Below are positions 1 through 12,369 of a DNA stretch of 64,000 bases, one piece after another. The stretch spans positions 37,803,255 through 37,867,254 of the forward strand of contig NC_054083.1 of assembly GCF_017562075.2 (NCBI RefSeq). The letters run 5' to 3'. A model generated the notes under the pieces. That model was given only the letters and a program-made list of their open reading frames with translations, had not been told where the DNA came from and made no database searches. The stretch comes from Anopheles merus. Its lineage: Eukaryota > Arthropoda > Insecta > Diptera > Culicidae. The translations under genes and the position numbers were made by a program. Every line of letters begins with the position of its first letter. Position 1 is the stretch's first letter.

Positions 1-1560
1 CCTAAAATAATCGCTCTTCCCTTCGGCATATTTCAAAAACCGTTCTCTAAATCCTTTCGCTCGTAAAAAGAATTAAAAAGGGAAATTCTACCAACCATCC
101 ATCGAGCATTCAGCATTCTTTATGACGTTCGGTGCTGTGTTTGTGTGCTCTTCGCCACCCAAACCTGCGGATGATGCAACCGCGTGTCGTTGCCGGCCAT
201 CGCCTTGGTGTGCTGTTGACCACCACTCTTTTGGCCGCGCTTGGCTGCGGATAGAACGGAAATAAAAATACACCCTATTTTTAACAGGCGGGACTGTTTT
301 TCGCTCTCCTTGTCACGTCGCATCACGGCGATCTGCTTTTCCTTCAACAAAGTGTCACTAATCAGTGCTCCCCCCCCGGTCAATGCGTTTTTCTTGGTTG
401 GCTGTTGTATTTGCTTTTTGGCGTGGTCCTTCAAAGGTTCAAAGTCGTCAATACCGGGCGCCTTCCTTTACAACGGTATCACGTGAACCTGACGGACCGA
501 TCATCCGATCTGGCGCTATTCGTCGATCATCCGGGTGCACAGTGTCTCTCATTACGACAGCGGAAGGGGGGCATGCATGCATTCCCCAATCTTAAGCAAC
601 GATTTATCTGTTAAAACAGTCTGTCATCCCAGTTGAAAAGGGCATTTTTAACCGTAATGCAGCTTCGTAAATAATTGGCCGGGTGAAATTTGACCCCCGG
701 AGCGGCAATGCATACACGGAACTCGACTGAACTTGCAGCGGCTGCAGCGTAAACGGAGGGGTAAACGAAGGTTAAACGATGCATTTTAATTGCATTTTGC
801 ACGGGGTGAAAAAGCAAATAGAACACTTCAAACGGAATTAATTAACATGCTATCACGAAAGGCATTTTTTTCTGTCGATAAAAGGATGCGACATGGGTCA
901 GCTCGTAGCATATTTAATACCTAATTAACCCTTAAGGTTGATCGATAGCAGAGCAAATGAGTTGCATTTTTAATGATGATGGGTTTATTTATTTATTTTT
1001 TAATAGTATGTTAATCGATGAAATCAAAATCTCATTCCCGAATACATCTCTCTCCTCAACTGCAATATTAAAATTGAAAAAAAAAATCCTTGCACAGCGC
1101 AACGATCATCCCGTAAGCAATCAATTGCTTTATCCCCCAAGCAGTGTAATAATTGAGAGCATTTGAAAGGTGTTGGACACTACATCAAAACAGAAAATAC
1201 GTTCTTACCCATCCAAGATTTGCGTCAACGGAAGCGCAAAGAGGCAACACACCTCGGTGACGATTCGTTCCAACTTACCTTTACGCTTTTTTCTGCCACT
1301 CGTGCAACCGATCATGCGATCTCTATTTTTGTGACGTCTTCGCGCACGTCTCATGACGACCAGCTCGATTGTTACGGTATCCCCCGCACAATGGGGATTA
1401 AATAAACCACAGCTCCATTAACGTCTCCGTGTGGTTCAATTAGATATGGAGCTTCTTCTTTTCCTTTCTCGCAAAAACCCTCTAATAATGATGATGCTAT
1501 CCCCCCGCGTGCCATTAACTCCATTTGCTAACGTGTTCCTTTTTCTCCCTCCCTTTCCAG
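1..1560. other. Intron or upstream sequence of spin; no exon recognised
   Basis: No open frame here resembles the missing N-terminus of Spinster, where TM1 carrying an NYMDR-type motif would be expected. The stretch ends in a pyrimidine-rich acceptor (about 1540-1560, ending tttccag) directly before the first spin exon in the window. The spin 5' exons are therefore taken to lie left of the window. Short open frames between 120 and 1405 have no splice context or recognisable content. Confidence 0.6.
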
Positions 1561-4500
1561 GTGTACTGACAGAGATACAGGATCACTTTAAGATCGGCGA
1601 TGACGAGGGTGGCCTCCTGCAGACCGCGTTCGTGCTGTCCTACATGGTCTTCGCACCGCTGTTCGGCTATCTGGGCGATCGGTACTCGCGCAAATGGATC
1701 ATGGTGCTGGGCGTATCGCTCTGGAGCACGACCACCCTGCTCGGCTCGTACATGGACCATTTCGGGTGGTTCATCACGTTCCGGGCGCTGGTCGGCATTG
1801 GCGAGGCGTCCTACAGCACGATAGCGCCCACGATCATCTCCGACCTGTTCGTCGGCGAGATGCGATCGAGGATGCTGGCCCTGTTCTACTTCGCCATCCC
1901 GGTCGGATCGGGCTTAGGGTAGGTTGAGATGGCAGCACTCCATGGGAGCGGAAAACAAGAGGATATTAATATGACATTCTTCCATTGTAGGTACATCGTC
2001 GGTGCCAAGATGGCCAGTATTATGAACTCGTGGGTATGGTCGCTGCGCGTGACGCCGGTGCTGGGCGCGATCGCGGTGGTGCTGATCGTGATGCTGCGGG
2101 ACCCGCAGCGCGGCCAGAGCGAGGGCACACACCACATGCAGACCACCTCGTACAAGGAGGACGTGAAGGCGATCATGCGCAACCGTTCGTTCATGCTGTC
2201 GACCGCCGGCTTTACCTGCGTGGCGTTCGTGACCGGTGCGCTGGCCTGGTGGGGTCCGAAGTTCATCCATCTGGGGCTGATCTCGCAACCGGGCAACGAG
2301 CATGTTACACTGAACGAGTAAGTAGCCCGGAAGTTTCTTTGCCGGGATGCTCCGGAGCGTTCCCCGGGACGATTTTCTTTGTTTCTTTTTAGGAGGGCGG
2401 ATGAGTAATCCCGTGCCAGCGCCGTTTATTTTGTTCAAAGTCTTACAACATTCCCATACTTTCCTACTCCCATTAAGCGTTTCGTACAAGTTCGGAACCG
2501 TCGCAATGGTGGCTGGGCTGATCGGGGTACCGCTTGGCACACTGCTATCGAGCCGATTGCGGCCGCACTATAGGAATGCGGATCCACTGATTTGTGCGGC
2601 CGGCTTGATCACCAGCTCGCCGTTGATTTATCTGGGCCTGGTGGTGGTTAAGTACAGCGGCGGCTGGTGCTTTACGCTGGTGTTCTTTGCCGAGGTGGCA
2701 CTCAATCTGTCCTGGCCGATAGTGGCCGACATGCTGCTGGTAAGCAACGGCAAACAGCGATGGAAGCGTGGAAAGAGCAAGCTTCAAGAGGCGTACACGA
2801 TAACGAAGGATGCGCAGACAGACCTAGCGGCAGTTTATTGTGGCATATTGGAACAATTTTTTGCCGAATCACATTTTAGCATTCCTTTTTTATAATAATT
2901 ATTTTTCTACAGATTCCTTCGTCGCTCAAAATTAATCAAATTTTCCCTTTTTTTCTTTTTGTTTTCTTTTCGGAACCCTTTCTCTTCTATTCCTTTATGT
3001 GATGGTTTTATCCTGCGCGCCCGTGTTCTGAATTTGTCGTACAATTTCATTCCGATCTTGCCTGCCCGTGACAATCTATGCTCCCTCCTCTGCACATATT
3101 ATCGCAATACTACGTTAAATCATTCACACACACGCAAACCAAAAGGGTGTCGTTCATATTCGGCGCGATTACAATGACGACCGGCATCATCGGTGTGCCA
3201 CTCGGGTCGTACCTGTCCCAGCGACTGAACGCGAAAAACGTAAAGGCCGACCCGTACATCTGTGCGACCGGTTTGCTTCTAAGTGCGCCCCTGCTGGTCG
3301 GTGCCATGTTCTCGGTGCGGGCGAACATTTACGCGACGTATGCGCTAATCTTTTTCGGCGAACTTGCCCTCAATCTCAATTGGGCGATCGTAGCGGACAT
3401 TCTGCTGGTAAGAGACAATCACCAATTTCCCAGTACACTGTTGTGTGTGTTTTTTTTTATTCTCGCTCTCTCACTCTTTGGACCCAAAAGCTGTGTGCTG
3501 TGCTCTACCACATCTCTGTAACTACTAGTCCTCTTCTGCTTCACTAGTCGGCTAATACTTTAACACATGTTCTTGTGCCTCACTGTACTACTGCAAAGTC
3601 TCTCTACTTGTCAATATCTTAAGAACACTGTAATCGTTCGTCGCTTTAACTACTACTGCTGTTGCTTTTGTGTCCTTTTGGGTAATTGGTTAGATTATAA
3701 ATACACACGCAAGTACGAGAGCAAACGAGCACACACGCACGCACGCACGCACACTTTCGCTTCCCTTTTTCCTAGTAAATAATCCTACTTCTACTAAGGT
3801 ATATTAATCCTAAATATGGTGAAGGTTTATGGTGAACTGTTGGTAACATTCAAGCAGGAATGGAATGTGATATATTTTATGTTTTGTAAATAGATTAAGA
3901 CCTTGTCCTGCTATATTTGACTTTGCCTTTTGCAATGCACAAACAAGCGTTTTGTGAATTTTTACAACAAAAGTTGATCATTTATTAGTTGCTATCGGGA
4001 TCTTGTCAACTTCCTTCCAACCGATTCCATTCAATCCAGAGTGTTTTCATAAATACCTTTAAATCTCCCTGGATTACTTCTAGTCCTTTTGACAATTATT
4101 TTGAAAAATTTTCTCTTGCCTTTTGGTCTATTTAAACATACAGGATTTTCCAGGTGTTCTCATAGTTGTGGTACACTTTATTGACTCTTTCTTATGGGAA
4201 ATGATCTTAATGTAATGGGAATTGGACGCTATAGCACATTTGTTGTCAAATCCAATAGGAATGTCCAAGAAGTCTGTCCAAAAAGGGTGCCATGGAGTCC
4301 AATTTCCATCATATGTAGTTCATTTCCCATAAGAAAGAGTTAAGGATGTGTCCCACAACTATGAGAATCCCTGGAAACCCCTGTAAAGGAGATACAAATA
4401 TGTTTTTCTCATATCACAATACCTTTCTGAATATAGTCCTTTTATTCCTTAAAATAACTTATACATGCCCTGGTGAAGGTAGTTTCTCATAAGGAATAGT

Positions 4501-7070
4501 GTTTGTGTGTATGTATGTGTGCGTGTGTTCCAATTAAAATGTAGATGTTTTCTCTGTGTGCTTTTACGTAAACTAATCGTCATTGTAAGCTTTAAAAAAC
4601 AACAAACAATTCATGCTTAATTACTTTATAAAATTTCACGAGAAAGAGAGCTTCGCAACTATCGACTTCTAAACGCGGCAGAGATTTTTCAAAGAAAAAT
4701 ACTTGTTTGATAAGCTTTTGGCCGGTTTTTTTTTATTTCTGTCCTCCCTGTTGCTGAGCACAGGAAGAAGGTGGTAAATATCGTCTGTCCTTGCTACGAT
4801 CGCCCAACGTATCGGCTCAACGTACATGTTTGTAGTACCATCACACACATTCCTCAGTAGCATCGGTGCATAGATTGTCACGAAGCAAGGAAGATGGATT
4901 GGCTACGGTTACGAAAAACAAAAAAAAAGACGTTTTTGTTACAATTTCACAACACAACCTCTTCCGCGTGAGGATAGAACAATATCGATCACACAATAAG
5001 GAATAGTTTGTGGAAACAATGTTTTTTGTTTTGCTTTTTGTTGTTGTTGCTCGGTCAATGACAGTCAGCTGTTTGCGCGCGTTTAAAAATATCAATCGAA
5101 AGCGAAACCTGTTCCGCGTGCTGTCTGCGCCGTGCCAGCGCGTGCACGCATTCCATCTCCCAACTGCGCACAGCGCCATCTTGCGAGCAGTAGTGCAAAC
5201 ATGTATTTTTTTGCGAGTGTTGCCACAAACCGTCTGTCGCGTTATCGTGAAGCTCTCTTTTGGTCGCTCTTTCTCTTAATCCACTGCTTAATTCGCTTTT
5301 AATCACCCCTACACGAAAAGTTCATACTTATCATCTTGTATTTTTTCTTCGCAGTACGTCGTTGTGCCTACGAGACGATCGACCGCAGAGGCCTTCCAGA
5401 TTCTTATCTCGCACGCATTCGGTGATGCTGGCAGCCCGTACTTCGTGGGTGTGGTAAGTACTTGCCCCTCTTGCCCGCAACCGCTCTAGTCCGGAGAGTT
5501 TTAATCATTGCCCTTTTTCTCCACTTTTTCGCAGATTTCGGAATCGATTAAGCGAGTGCTTCGCATCGTGCACGATGCCGCCGCAACCGATGCGTACCAC
5601 CCGAGCGTCGAATCGTCATCCTCCCACTCGATTGCCGTCCTGTCGCAGCTGGCCGAAAACTCGACCGTGGCCATGCTGCAGGCCGCCAGCCCGCCGGCAG
5701 AGGATTCGCCGCTGGTGCAGTTCCGTGCGCTGCAGTACGCGCTGTTTTCCACCTGCTTCGTGGAGATCCTCGGCGGGGTGTTCTTCCTCGTGACCGCGTT
5801 CTACATCGATCGGGATCGGGCACGCGTCGAAGCGGTGGTGCTAGGTAGGACAAAACATTGCTTCATCTGATTGTTGCTCCCACTTCCATCTCCACCGTAC
5901 TCGTTTCCGCTTACGCGATAGTACGCGCTTTGTTGCCGTTTGCATCGCTTGACTTTTATGACTCGCCAATTTACTACACCGTTTGATGCTCTTTTTTCGA
6001 TCTTTTCTCCACCACAAAACCAAACGTTCGCGCTCCATTCAACCATCAATCTCATCGGGAATGTGTGTGTGCGTGTGTGTGCGTGCGTGTTTCATTTTGC
6101 CATTTACGCGGTGGGGGGGTTGCTGGACCTTCCGCTTCTTCACACATCTTGCGCAGGCTGTCAGCTAGAGCTAAGCGAGAGTTCCGGCTCGGACGGTAAC
6201 GGTACGGACGATGGGCAGCGGTCACCGGTCGGTGGTCCCGCCGGCAGTACCGGCGGCAGTAGTAGCGCTGCCTTCTCGGCCGCCTCGACCATCGCCGCCT
6301 CCTAACGGCGCCGGCAGACGTGCGAGGTTATCTAATTGGTGGTGTCCTTCGGTTCGTAACGCTCCCTCCCTCTCTCTCTCTCTCTCTGTGCGTGGCGTGC
6401 GTTACCACGTTGTGTGTGTTACCACTATCGTTACGAATTGAAGGACGCGCGGCGGTGCTTGCTGGAAGGTGGAATTAAAGTTGTTACAATTGTTGATTGT
6501 AATTCTAAGAGACCTCAGTCCAGCAGCAGCCGCCGCAGCAGCAGCGTCGATTGGATAAGTTCGCTTTCGCACGGCGCTACTTTTGGTTTTTTAGGTCAGT
6601 TTTGTCTGAGTGTTCGTGTGCCGTTTGGTGTGATTTTTTCATGTCTTCTTTACTATTGTCCTGTTTCTTGATTGGAGTTTATTTTGTAGTTCTTTAACTA
6701 GCTACAAACATGCACGTGTAGTGTTTTTTATCTCATGATCGTGTTTGTTATTGTCTTTAGTTTTATGTTGTATCACAATTACTTTGTCCGTTTTTCGTTC
6801 ATTTTTAGAAAATCAATTTGTTGTAGACTGTATTTTCGTTCATTTTTGTTTGTGTGCTTTTATCAGCCCCGTTTGAATGCTTTAGCCTCTGGTTTATTTA
6901 ACTTTCTGTGTCTTTTTATGTATGAAAGTCAAATTGTGTTTTCACTAATCTGTTTCCGTTTTCATACAATTTCGATAGGTAATCAATCAAATAATGCTTC
7001 GGCGCACCAGCTAGGTGGATCCGTATCGGACATGGAAGACGCGTTACCACCGCCAAGCACAAGGCAATAG
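1561..7070 (+). CDS. spin: Spinster-type MFS lysosomal transporter, 5'-truncated by the window edge
   Basis: Spinster (Spns) proteins are 12-TM major facilitator transporters of late endosomes and lysosomes, implicated in export of lysosomal lipids or sugars. Exons by GT-AG sites: 1561-1918, 1991-2317, then either 2478-2739 or 3146-3407, then 5355-5453, 5535-5844, and either 6157-6305 (stop TAA 6303-6305) or 6979-7070 (stop TAG). All phases agree. The first exon carries the MFS motif A, GYLGDRYSRK, and a second family signature, GIGEASYSTIAPTIISDLF; the second carries NRSFMLSTAGF and WWGPKFI, typical of Spinster. The in-window product is about 500 or 481 residues depending on the last exon, against roughly 600 or more in Drosophila Spin, so TM1 and the N-terminus are missing to the left. 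The linker at 5560-5700 is Ser/Ala-rich and lies before the final membrane segment. The family assignment is confident; which isoforms are expressed is not visible. Confidence 0.93.
2478..2739 (+). CDS. spin: spin alternative internal exon A
   Basis: This 262 bp exon begins in phase 2 (completing a GA-C Asp codon from the exon ending at 2317) and ends in phase 0 before gtaagc. It encodes a DVSYKFG start, GLIGVPLGT, and the end PIVADMLL. It aligns residue for residue, without gaps, with exon B at 3146-3407. Because A joined to B would shift the frame, use of one or the other per mRNA is the only in-frame option. Drosophila spin is known to make several isoforms by alternative splicing. Confidence 0.88.
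3146..3407 (+). CDS. spin: spin alternative internal exon B
   Basis: This exon is also 262 bp with the same phases as exon A: the acceptor follows aaaag and the donor is gtaagag. It encodes EVSFIFG, GIIGVPLGS and AIVADILL. Residues between these anchors differ from A, especially the loop (NAKNVKADPYICA versus PHYRNADPLICA) and the next membrane segment, so the two forms would differ in TM7-TM8 and the loop joining them. The single matching exon of the downstream paralogue (19480-19741) resembles B, not A. Confidence 0.88.
4141..4383. mobile_element. Foldback MITE with TA target duplication
   Basis: The two ends are long inverted repeats of about 85-90 bp each. The left end begins CAGGATTTTCCAGG and the right end, read in reverse complement, begins CAGGGGTTTCCAGGG; both continue through a shared block with CTCATAGTTGTGG and CTCTTTCTTATGGG. 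TA flanks both sides (4139-4140 and 4384-4385). There is no coding capacity. It lies in the spin intron between exon B and the exon at 5355. TA duplication suggests a Tc1/mariner-type mobiliser. Confidence 0.85.
6157..6305 (+). CDS. spin: spin alternative last exon 1 (longer tail)
   Basis: The acceptor is a gcgcag site after a pyrimidine-rich stretch; the phase matches the exon ending at 5844. It encodes a hydrophilic, Gly/Ser/Ala-rich cytoplasmic tail of 49 residues, starting CQLELSESSGSD and ending at TAA 6303-6305. The CQLELS start after the last membrane segment may be a sorting or palmitoylation region, but that is inference. Confidence 0.8.
6979..7070 (+). CDS. spin: spin alternative last exon 2 (shorter tail)
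   Basis: The acceptor is tttcgatag at 6978 in the same phase as the first alternative last exon. It encodes a 30-residue tail starting NQSNNASAHQ with an acidic SDMEDALPPP segment, ending at TAG 7068-7070. Its use would skip the exon at 6157. Both tails are hydrophilic but unrelated in sequence. Confidence 0.72.
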
Positions 7071-8362
7071 AAAAAAGAGGAACGACGCGTGCATACATAG
7101 AGTAATCACAGTAATATCAGAACGAACGCAAAGGCTTTCATCCCGCGTTGCGAAGGTTGGTCGACAAGGATTGCATTTCGCTACGCTCTTGCTTCAAGAG
7201 CCGCAGCAGCAGCAGGAGAAGGATCATTGATCGAAGATGCCTCGGTTCCTAGCGGACTCTCTATTGGAGCGTTCGTTGCACGACAGCCGACAAAGTGTAC
7301 GGTAGGGTAGTGTTTAACTATACCAAGGACTTGCGAAGCAAAGCAAGCAATGGCAAACACACACAAACAGAACTGAACTCCAAACGTGCACATCCGCAGC
7401 ACGTGGTTAATTGTCAATACCATATATATATATTTATAAGCAGTGAAAGAGAGTACACGATAAGAAGATAGCGTGAGTGTGTATGCGTGTGTGAGAGCTA
7501 ACAGTGCCGCAAGCAGTTCGCTCATTCTCACGGAGACGTACACGGAGGCGTTTGCATCATCACATTTGTGGCGAGAGATCAGGTTAGATTTAAGGACACT
7601 TCCCTCATCCTAGTTAGCACCCATCCCTCCTGCAGTTAGCTATACTACTGGAGCGATCCCCGATATCGTTACTTCGTGCTGTGCTTTAACGACGATTACT
7701 AAACCGCTCCGCGGCAGGAGGAGGAATGATGCAAGACGCCGTTCTAAATTGTAATACGTGTAAATAGCTCCACTCCACCCCAGCAACACCTCCATCGTCT
7801 ATCATTCACTCCTCCGGCTGGTGTTCTCCACACTGTGTTAGGGTTATCCGGTAAGTAGACGCGTTTAGAATAATGAAATTCAAGCCCCATTCATCATCGA
7901 ATCACGCATCGAACGATCGAACCGCGTTTAGCAACTAAGTAGTGCGTGATAGTAGAACACAAGCGCATGGGGAATGGAAAATGGGAGGGAAAAGAAAACA
8001 GTATGATACAAACAATTTAGGACATAGTGAAACACGCAATAGTGACGCGAGCAGGAAAGAAGCGAACACATCATCTTTTGGTGTACACGTGCAATCGAAC
8101 GGTTTTGTGGGTGTGTGCGGGATCATAGAGAGAGAGATAGAGGGCGAAGAAACCCGAAAGCAATAGTCTGTGAGAATGTATTTTCCGGAAGAGGGGCCAT
8201 TTATATTGCCTATAGTGCGTTTTCTAACACGCTGTTGTGTTTTGTAAATGTATAAAAATGCATCCATTTTCGGCTGTTTTTTTGGGTAAACTATTCACAA
8301 AAGGCACAAAAGGCGAAACAAATAAATACAAGTTTATGAATGAATTGGACTGACAAAATAAA
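7071..8362 (+). other. spin: Probable spin 3' UTR with polyadenylation signals
   Basis: No gene-like ORF follows the stop at 7070. Two AATAAA signals occur at 8321-8326 and 8357-8362, about 1.3 kb downstream, and would end transcripts that use the last exon at 6979. A second route, ending closer to 6305, is possible but no convincing AATAAA was seen there. Confidence 0.55.
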
Positions 8363-8399
8363 AATGATTAGCGATTAGCGAACAATTGTTGAAAAAAAA

Positions 8400-9240
8400 A
8401 ACAACAAAGGAACAGTGGTTTTGGATTGCTTCTGGCCCTTTCTTTTGTTTGTTTTTAATCACAAACGATTGTCCGTTACAGGGCATGCGGCAATCTATAT
8501 TTGCTCTTTGATTTTGATCAAAATTTTGCAATCAGTGTGTACTGTTCAGCAAACTCACTCAGCTACCAAACAAAAAAAAAAAGCCGAACGCCTGAACACA
8601 CTACTGAACCTAGCAGAGCAAAGGGTGACGGGAAGTGAGTCCATCATCCCATTTCATCGCGCTGTTGCTGTTTTGCCTTACGAAAATGGTGTGTGATTGT
8701 GTTGTTAAATTGTGGTTGAGGGGTGCAATGGGTGCAAAAGACTTCTGGTAGGGATGCGTTAGTTTGGGTAAGAGTATAGAGAGAGGTGATGATAGTAGTT
8801 TGCAAAAACCCATTTATTTATTATTAGATTGTCTGTTTTTCTTTACATTTGGAAGGAAGAAAGGGCGGAGGAGAGGACTAAAAGGTCTAGGGGTTAACGA
8901 AAGGAGAAACCAAGCGACGGTTCGGACGGTGCAAAGGAATTGATAGCGAATGGAATAAATCGAAAACGTATATAATTTACATCTGTGATGTTGCTTTTAC
9001 GAAAGAACTGTAAAATAGTTGAATTTATGTTGAAACAGTATTGATATCACAAATCACAAAATATGAAGGGATGTTCTTATCATACGAGAGGAAAGATGAC
9101 GAAGAGAGCGAGTATCCTTTCTCTCGCTCCTTCCGCTACATTTGAGGGATGCTGCGACCAAACGAAACGCCACCAGCGCGAACCAAAATACCAGGCATCG
9201 CAACAGGATATCATCCAAATCAGGATTCAACACACAAAAA
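8400..9240. other. Intergenic spacer, no gene recognised
   Basis: AT-rich sequence with short A-runs. Short open frames around 8415-8696 and 8610-8813 have no start context, homology or splice support. Nothing further is seen. Confidence 0.5.
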
Positions 9241-9520
9241 AATATTTCACGACCTCGGTTAAAAATATTGCCGAAATCAATCAGATATTTCCCACTTTAC
9301 TGATATCTCTTTACTGAATATCCGACAACGAGATTTACGAATAACCGAAAATATAGGTTCATTTTTTTACTGAATCTCGGCGAAATGGTTTTCCAAGCTC
9401 GTTCTTTAACGATGCTGTCACCGATCTCAATTGTCAAATTGACCGAGATCTCCGTTTAATTATTGTGTTTGCCGAGATTCGGTAATCAATCGTCTTGTTA
9501 TTATCGTGTGCCAGAGAAAC
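9240..9520. repeat. Left cluster of an ACCGAGAT-type motif
   Basis: The motif CCGAGAT, its complement ATCTCGG and close variants recur several times together with GGTTAAAAATA. A matching cluster lies at 12405-12545, on the other side of the Transib-like element and the retroelement relic. These may be the two ends of an older element that was later filled by insertions. No matching target duplication could be assigned. Confidence 0.4.
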
Positions 9521-9759
9521 AGAGTTTGGTCGAATTATAGTATAAATGCAGCAAATATTCCACGTTCAGGAACAATATTATGTAAGATACTAGGATTTTT
9601 TACAAAATATTTACTCATTTGTTCATATTTTATATAACAGCTTGTGATAAATTTATAATATTTGCAAAAACAACTGGAGCTAAAAGCTGCAGCGGTGGAA
9701 GCTTCTTATGTGCTGTCGTTACAGAGCGTTTCTACATACACCGAAAGTGCAGGTGAGCG

Positions 9760-10096
9760 ATGGCAGTGAGAGAATTGACAACCGGTTGCTCACGCCGGAT
9801 ACGAGATGTACGGCGACCTCACTGTCGTGCAGCGTATCAAGCTCGCCAGGCTCCGGTGGGCTGGCCATGCTGTACGCATGGAAACGGACGACCCAGCCCG
9901 TAAAGTCTTTTTACGCCGTCCACAAGGACAGAGGAGGCGTGTGGTAGGCCCAAATTGAGGTGGCAAGATGGCGTGGAGTCGTCCGCCATTAAGGCCGCGA
10001 TAACGGGCTGGCAGACGAAGGCGCGGTTTCGGACACTCCTGAGGCAGGCCAAGACCGCAAAGCGGTTGTAGCGCCGGATAAGTAAGTAAGTTCTCA
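9760..10096 (+). mobile_element. 3' relic of an RTE-like or similar non-LTR retrotransposon
   Basis: The translated stretch contains YEMYGDLTVVQRIKLARLR followed by RWAGHAVRM and PQGQRRR, the C-terminal region found after the reverse transcriptase in many non-LTR retrotransposons. The frame breaks near 9938 and changes for the remaining part (GWQTKARF, AKTAKRL). The 3' end carries a TAAG repeat (about 10077-10092), typical of short tandem tails of such elements. It is 5'-truncated and inactive. A related fragment is at 34391-34560 on the other strand. Confidence 0.75.
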
Positions 10097-10700
10097 CGCC
10101 GGTATGTGTAGAAGCTTCGAAAAGCGCCGAGATGAGACTTTTAAAATGATGTTGAAAAAATTCATTACAATAGCTAGAATGAAGACCAAAAAGTTTCATT
10201 TACTTTTTAACAATATTTTAATAACTACTTCTTCAATTTTTTCTCAGCTTCATCGTTCTTTGCATGCGGAGGAGATTTCTCTCACCGGAAATGCTGTCAG
10301 TCGCTGTCAAAGCATGCTGTCAGTTACTTTTTCAGCTGCTTTCTCGGTGTATGTAGAAATGCTCACAAATTAATGTTTCTATTCAGAATAAAACTATGTT
10401 ATCAGACTTTACGTGTTATTGTTACAAGATATCAAAACGATACTACAGTTGTCGGCTATAAAAACAATTATTAGCTATATTCGACAACCTTTTAGTTTAC
10501 TGATATCTCAGTTTTTCCTTATGTGATATTAGTTTTAAACGCTGTGGAACACCAGTTTTGTTTCGGTTGAGGAGTTCAGTATACTTAGTGTATCTTTTTC
10601 GGAGTTCAGGAAGCGACTAGCGCTGTACATTTATACATGAGTTCAATGAGAGGTGCGCTCACCTCGCGTAAATTGACAGCAACGTCAGATTGCGTCATTG

Positions 10701-12369
10701 CACAATGGGCAGTTTAGAACAAATTTCGGGATAAAATTATTTTTGCAGAAATTGTTAGTTTTTATCGTTTGTAGTAAAGAGTTATGACAGTAAATAACAT
10801 TTTATATGTACTTCGCATCCATACCACCAGGTGGCGCTACATAAAATAGTTTTTTAAGGGACCTTTGCTTAATTTTATTAATTTTGTGTGTGTTTTTTTT
10901 TCTTGTATTTGTTGTTTCTAATAGTATAAACCATATTAAAATATACTGTAATGTTTTATAATATATGAACAAAACATAATAATTTTGAATAAGATAATAT
11001 TTTCTGTTTTGTATAGGACAATTGTAGCTAATTTTCATCACTTTTACTCACAGGTAGTACAAATATTAAAATTTTACATACACAACTTAGGTGGATGCTA
11101 TTACAAGCTTCTGACGTCTTGTTCTCATTACTATAGAAAGGATTAAAGGCATTTATATATAATTCGATAGAGCAGGTACATTGAAATAAAGTACTTCCCA
11201 AATTCGTAATGAAAAGCAGCTCATATTGTTAGTCTTTGAATATTCATCCTATACTTTTCCAAGTCCTGTACTGCCTTCAGAAGGGGTAATAAAACTAAAC
11301 ATTGTATGTTCTTGGTTTTACAACTATCCGAAAAAATCAGAGTTCAACGATAGCTACAAACAAAGTATTTACTTCATTAGTAAAGTTAAACTCTGTCTTT
11401 GTTTTAGTGCGTGTAGCTACTGATATTGAATTGGTTAACGAATCAGAGGAATACAGCTCATTATACAAAATGTCCTTCTGGATGCATTTTCTTTCTTGCA
11501 AAATATTCTTTGTAGCATACTCCCCTATATCCTTATATTTAGTTTGTCATCACTTTTGGGAGTTTCTTCTCCCAAAGCGCCAATAGATGCTGGTGCATTC
11601 CGTCGATAATCTGGAGTAGGACCAAAAGTTATTTGGTTCTGATTTGCTTCATTATATTTAATAATAAAGTTAGGTTAGAATAGAAATTTACATTTTAGAT
11701 AAGTACATGAGCTGAAACTAAGATACACAGCTTCGTAATGGAAATTAAAATCACGTAGAATATAGTTTTGTGGAATACACTAAATACGCTACACTAGGCT
11801 CCTATGGAGCCGCCTAGTTGCGCATGTGTCTGTTTTTAGAAAAAGTTGATGTGAAAAAACTTGAATAAAATTCGCGTTCGCAAACTTTCGCAGAATATTT
11901 CTTCACAGATTGATAGTATATATATTACACTATTATGTGACATATATGAGACAACGCCACTCTACGCCACTTTCATAATGGCATCATGTCAAAAATTAAA
12001 ATGAAGAAATTTTTCAGGAAGTTTCTTCAGTTATTATCGTTTATTTTGGCATAAAATTAACTTAACTCAAAATCTTTAATGTATTTTTAAAGCTGACTTA
12101 ATATCCTTTTTAAAATGTTTAAACTTATCAATATCGGTTTATATTTGAAAAAGTTACAAAGGTTCAAAGTTTTCCAAAAAAGTGAAAAAATTTCTGCGTT
12201 TTTTTAACAAATCTCGACTTTGAAAGGTCTTTTCTAGAGAACCAGAAAAGATAAAGAGCTCATATTTGGTATTTTTCTTAGTTTAACTCTTAGTATTAAA
12301 ACCTATTATTTGGAATTGCGCTATTACAAAGTTGATTTTTTGATTTCATCCCGGCAAATGCCCATTGTG
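10701..12369. mobile_element. Non-autonomous DNA transposon with Transib-type ends
   Basis: The left end begins CACAATGGGCAGTTT and the right end, in reverse complement, begins CACAATGGGCATTTG; both then carry CGGGAT(A/G)AAAT. A perfect 5 bp target duplication CATTG flanks the element (10696-10700 and 12370-12374). Transib transposons, relatives of RAG1, have termini starting CACAATG or similar and 5 bp duplications, and are known from Anopheles. The 1.67 kb interior is AT-rich and has no transposase-like ORF, so movement would depend on a transposase in trans. Superfamily assignment rests on terminal bases and duplication length only. Confidence 0.72.

Noticed and set aside
120..620. Several overlapping open frames near the left edge as a spin first exon
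   Set aside because: None contains a TM1-like or NYMDR-type motif, and none has a phase-1 donor leading to 1561.
5010..5279. Plus-strand frame before the spin exon at 5355
   Set aside because: Inside a spin intron, no splice sites in frame, no homology recognised.
6520..6600. CAG-rich stretch with an AG acceptor as a third alternative spin end
   Set aside because: The frame continues without convincing protein character and no stop or signal defines an exon.
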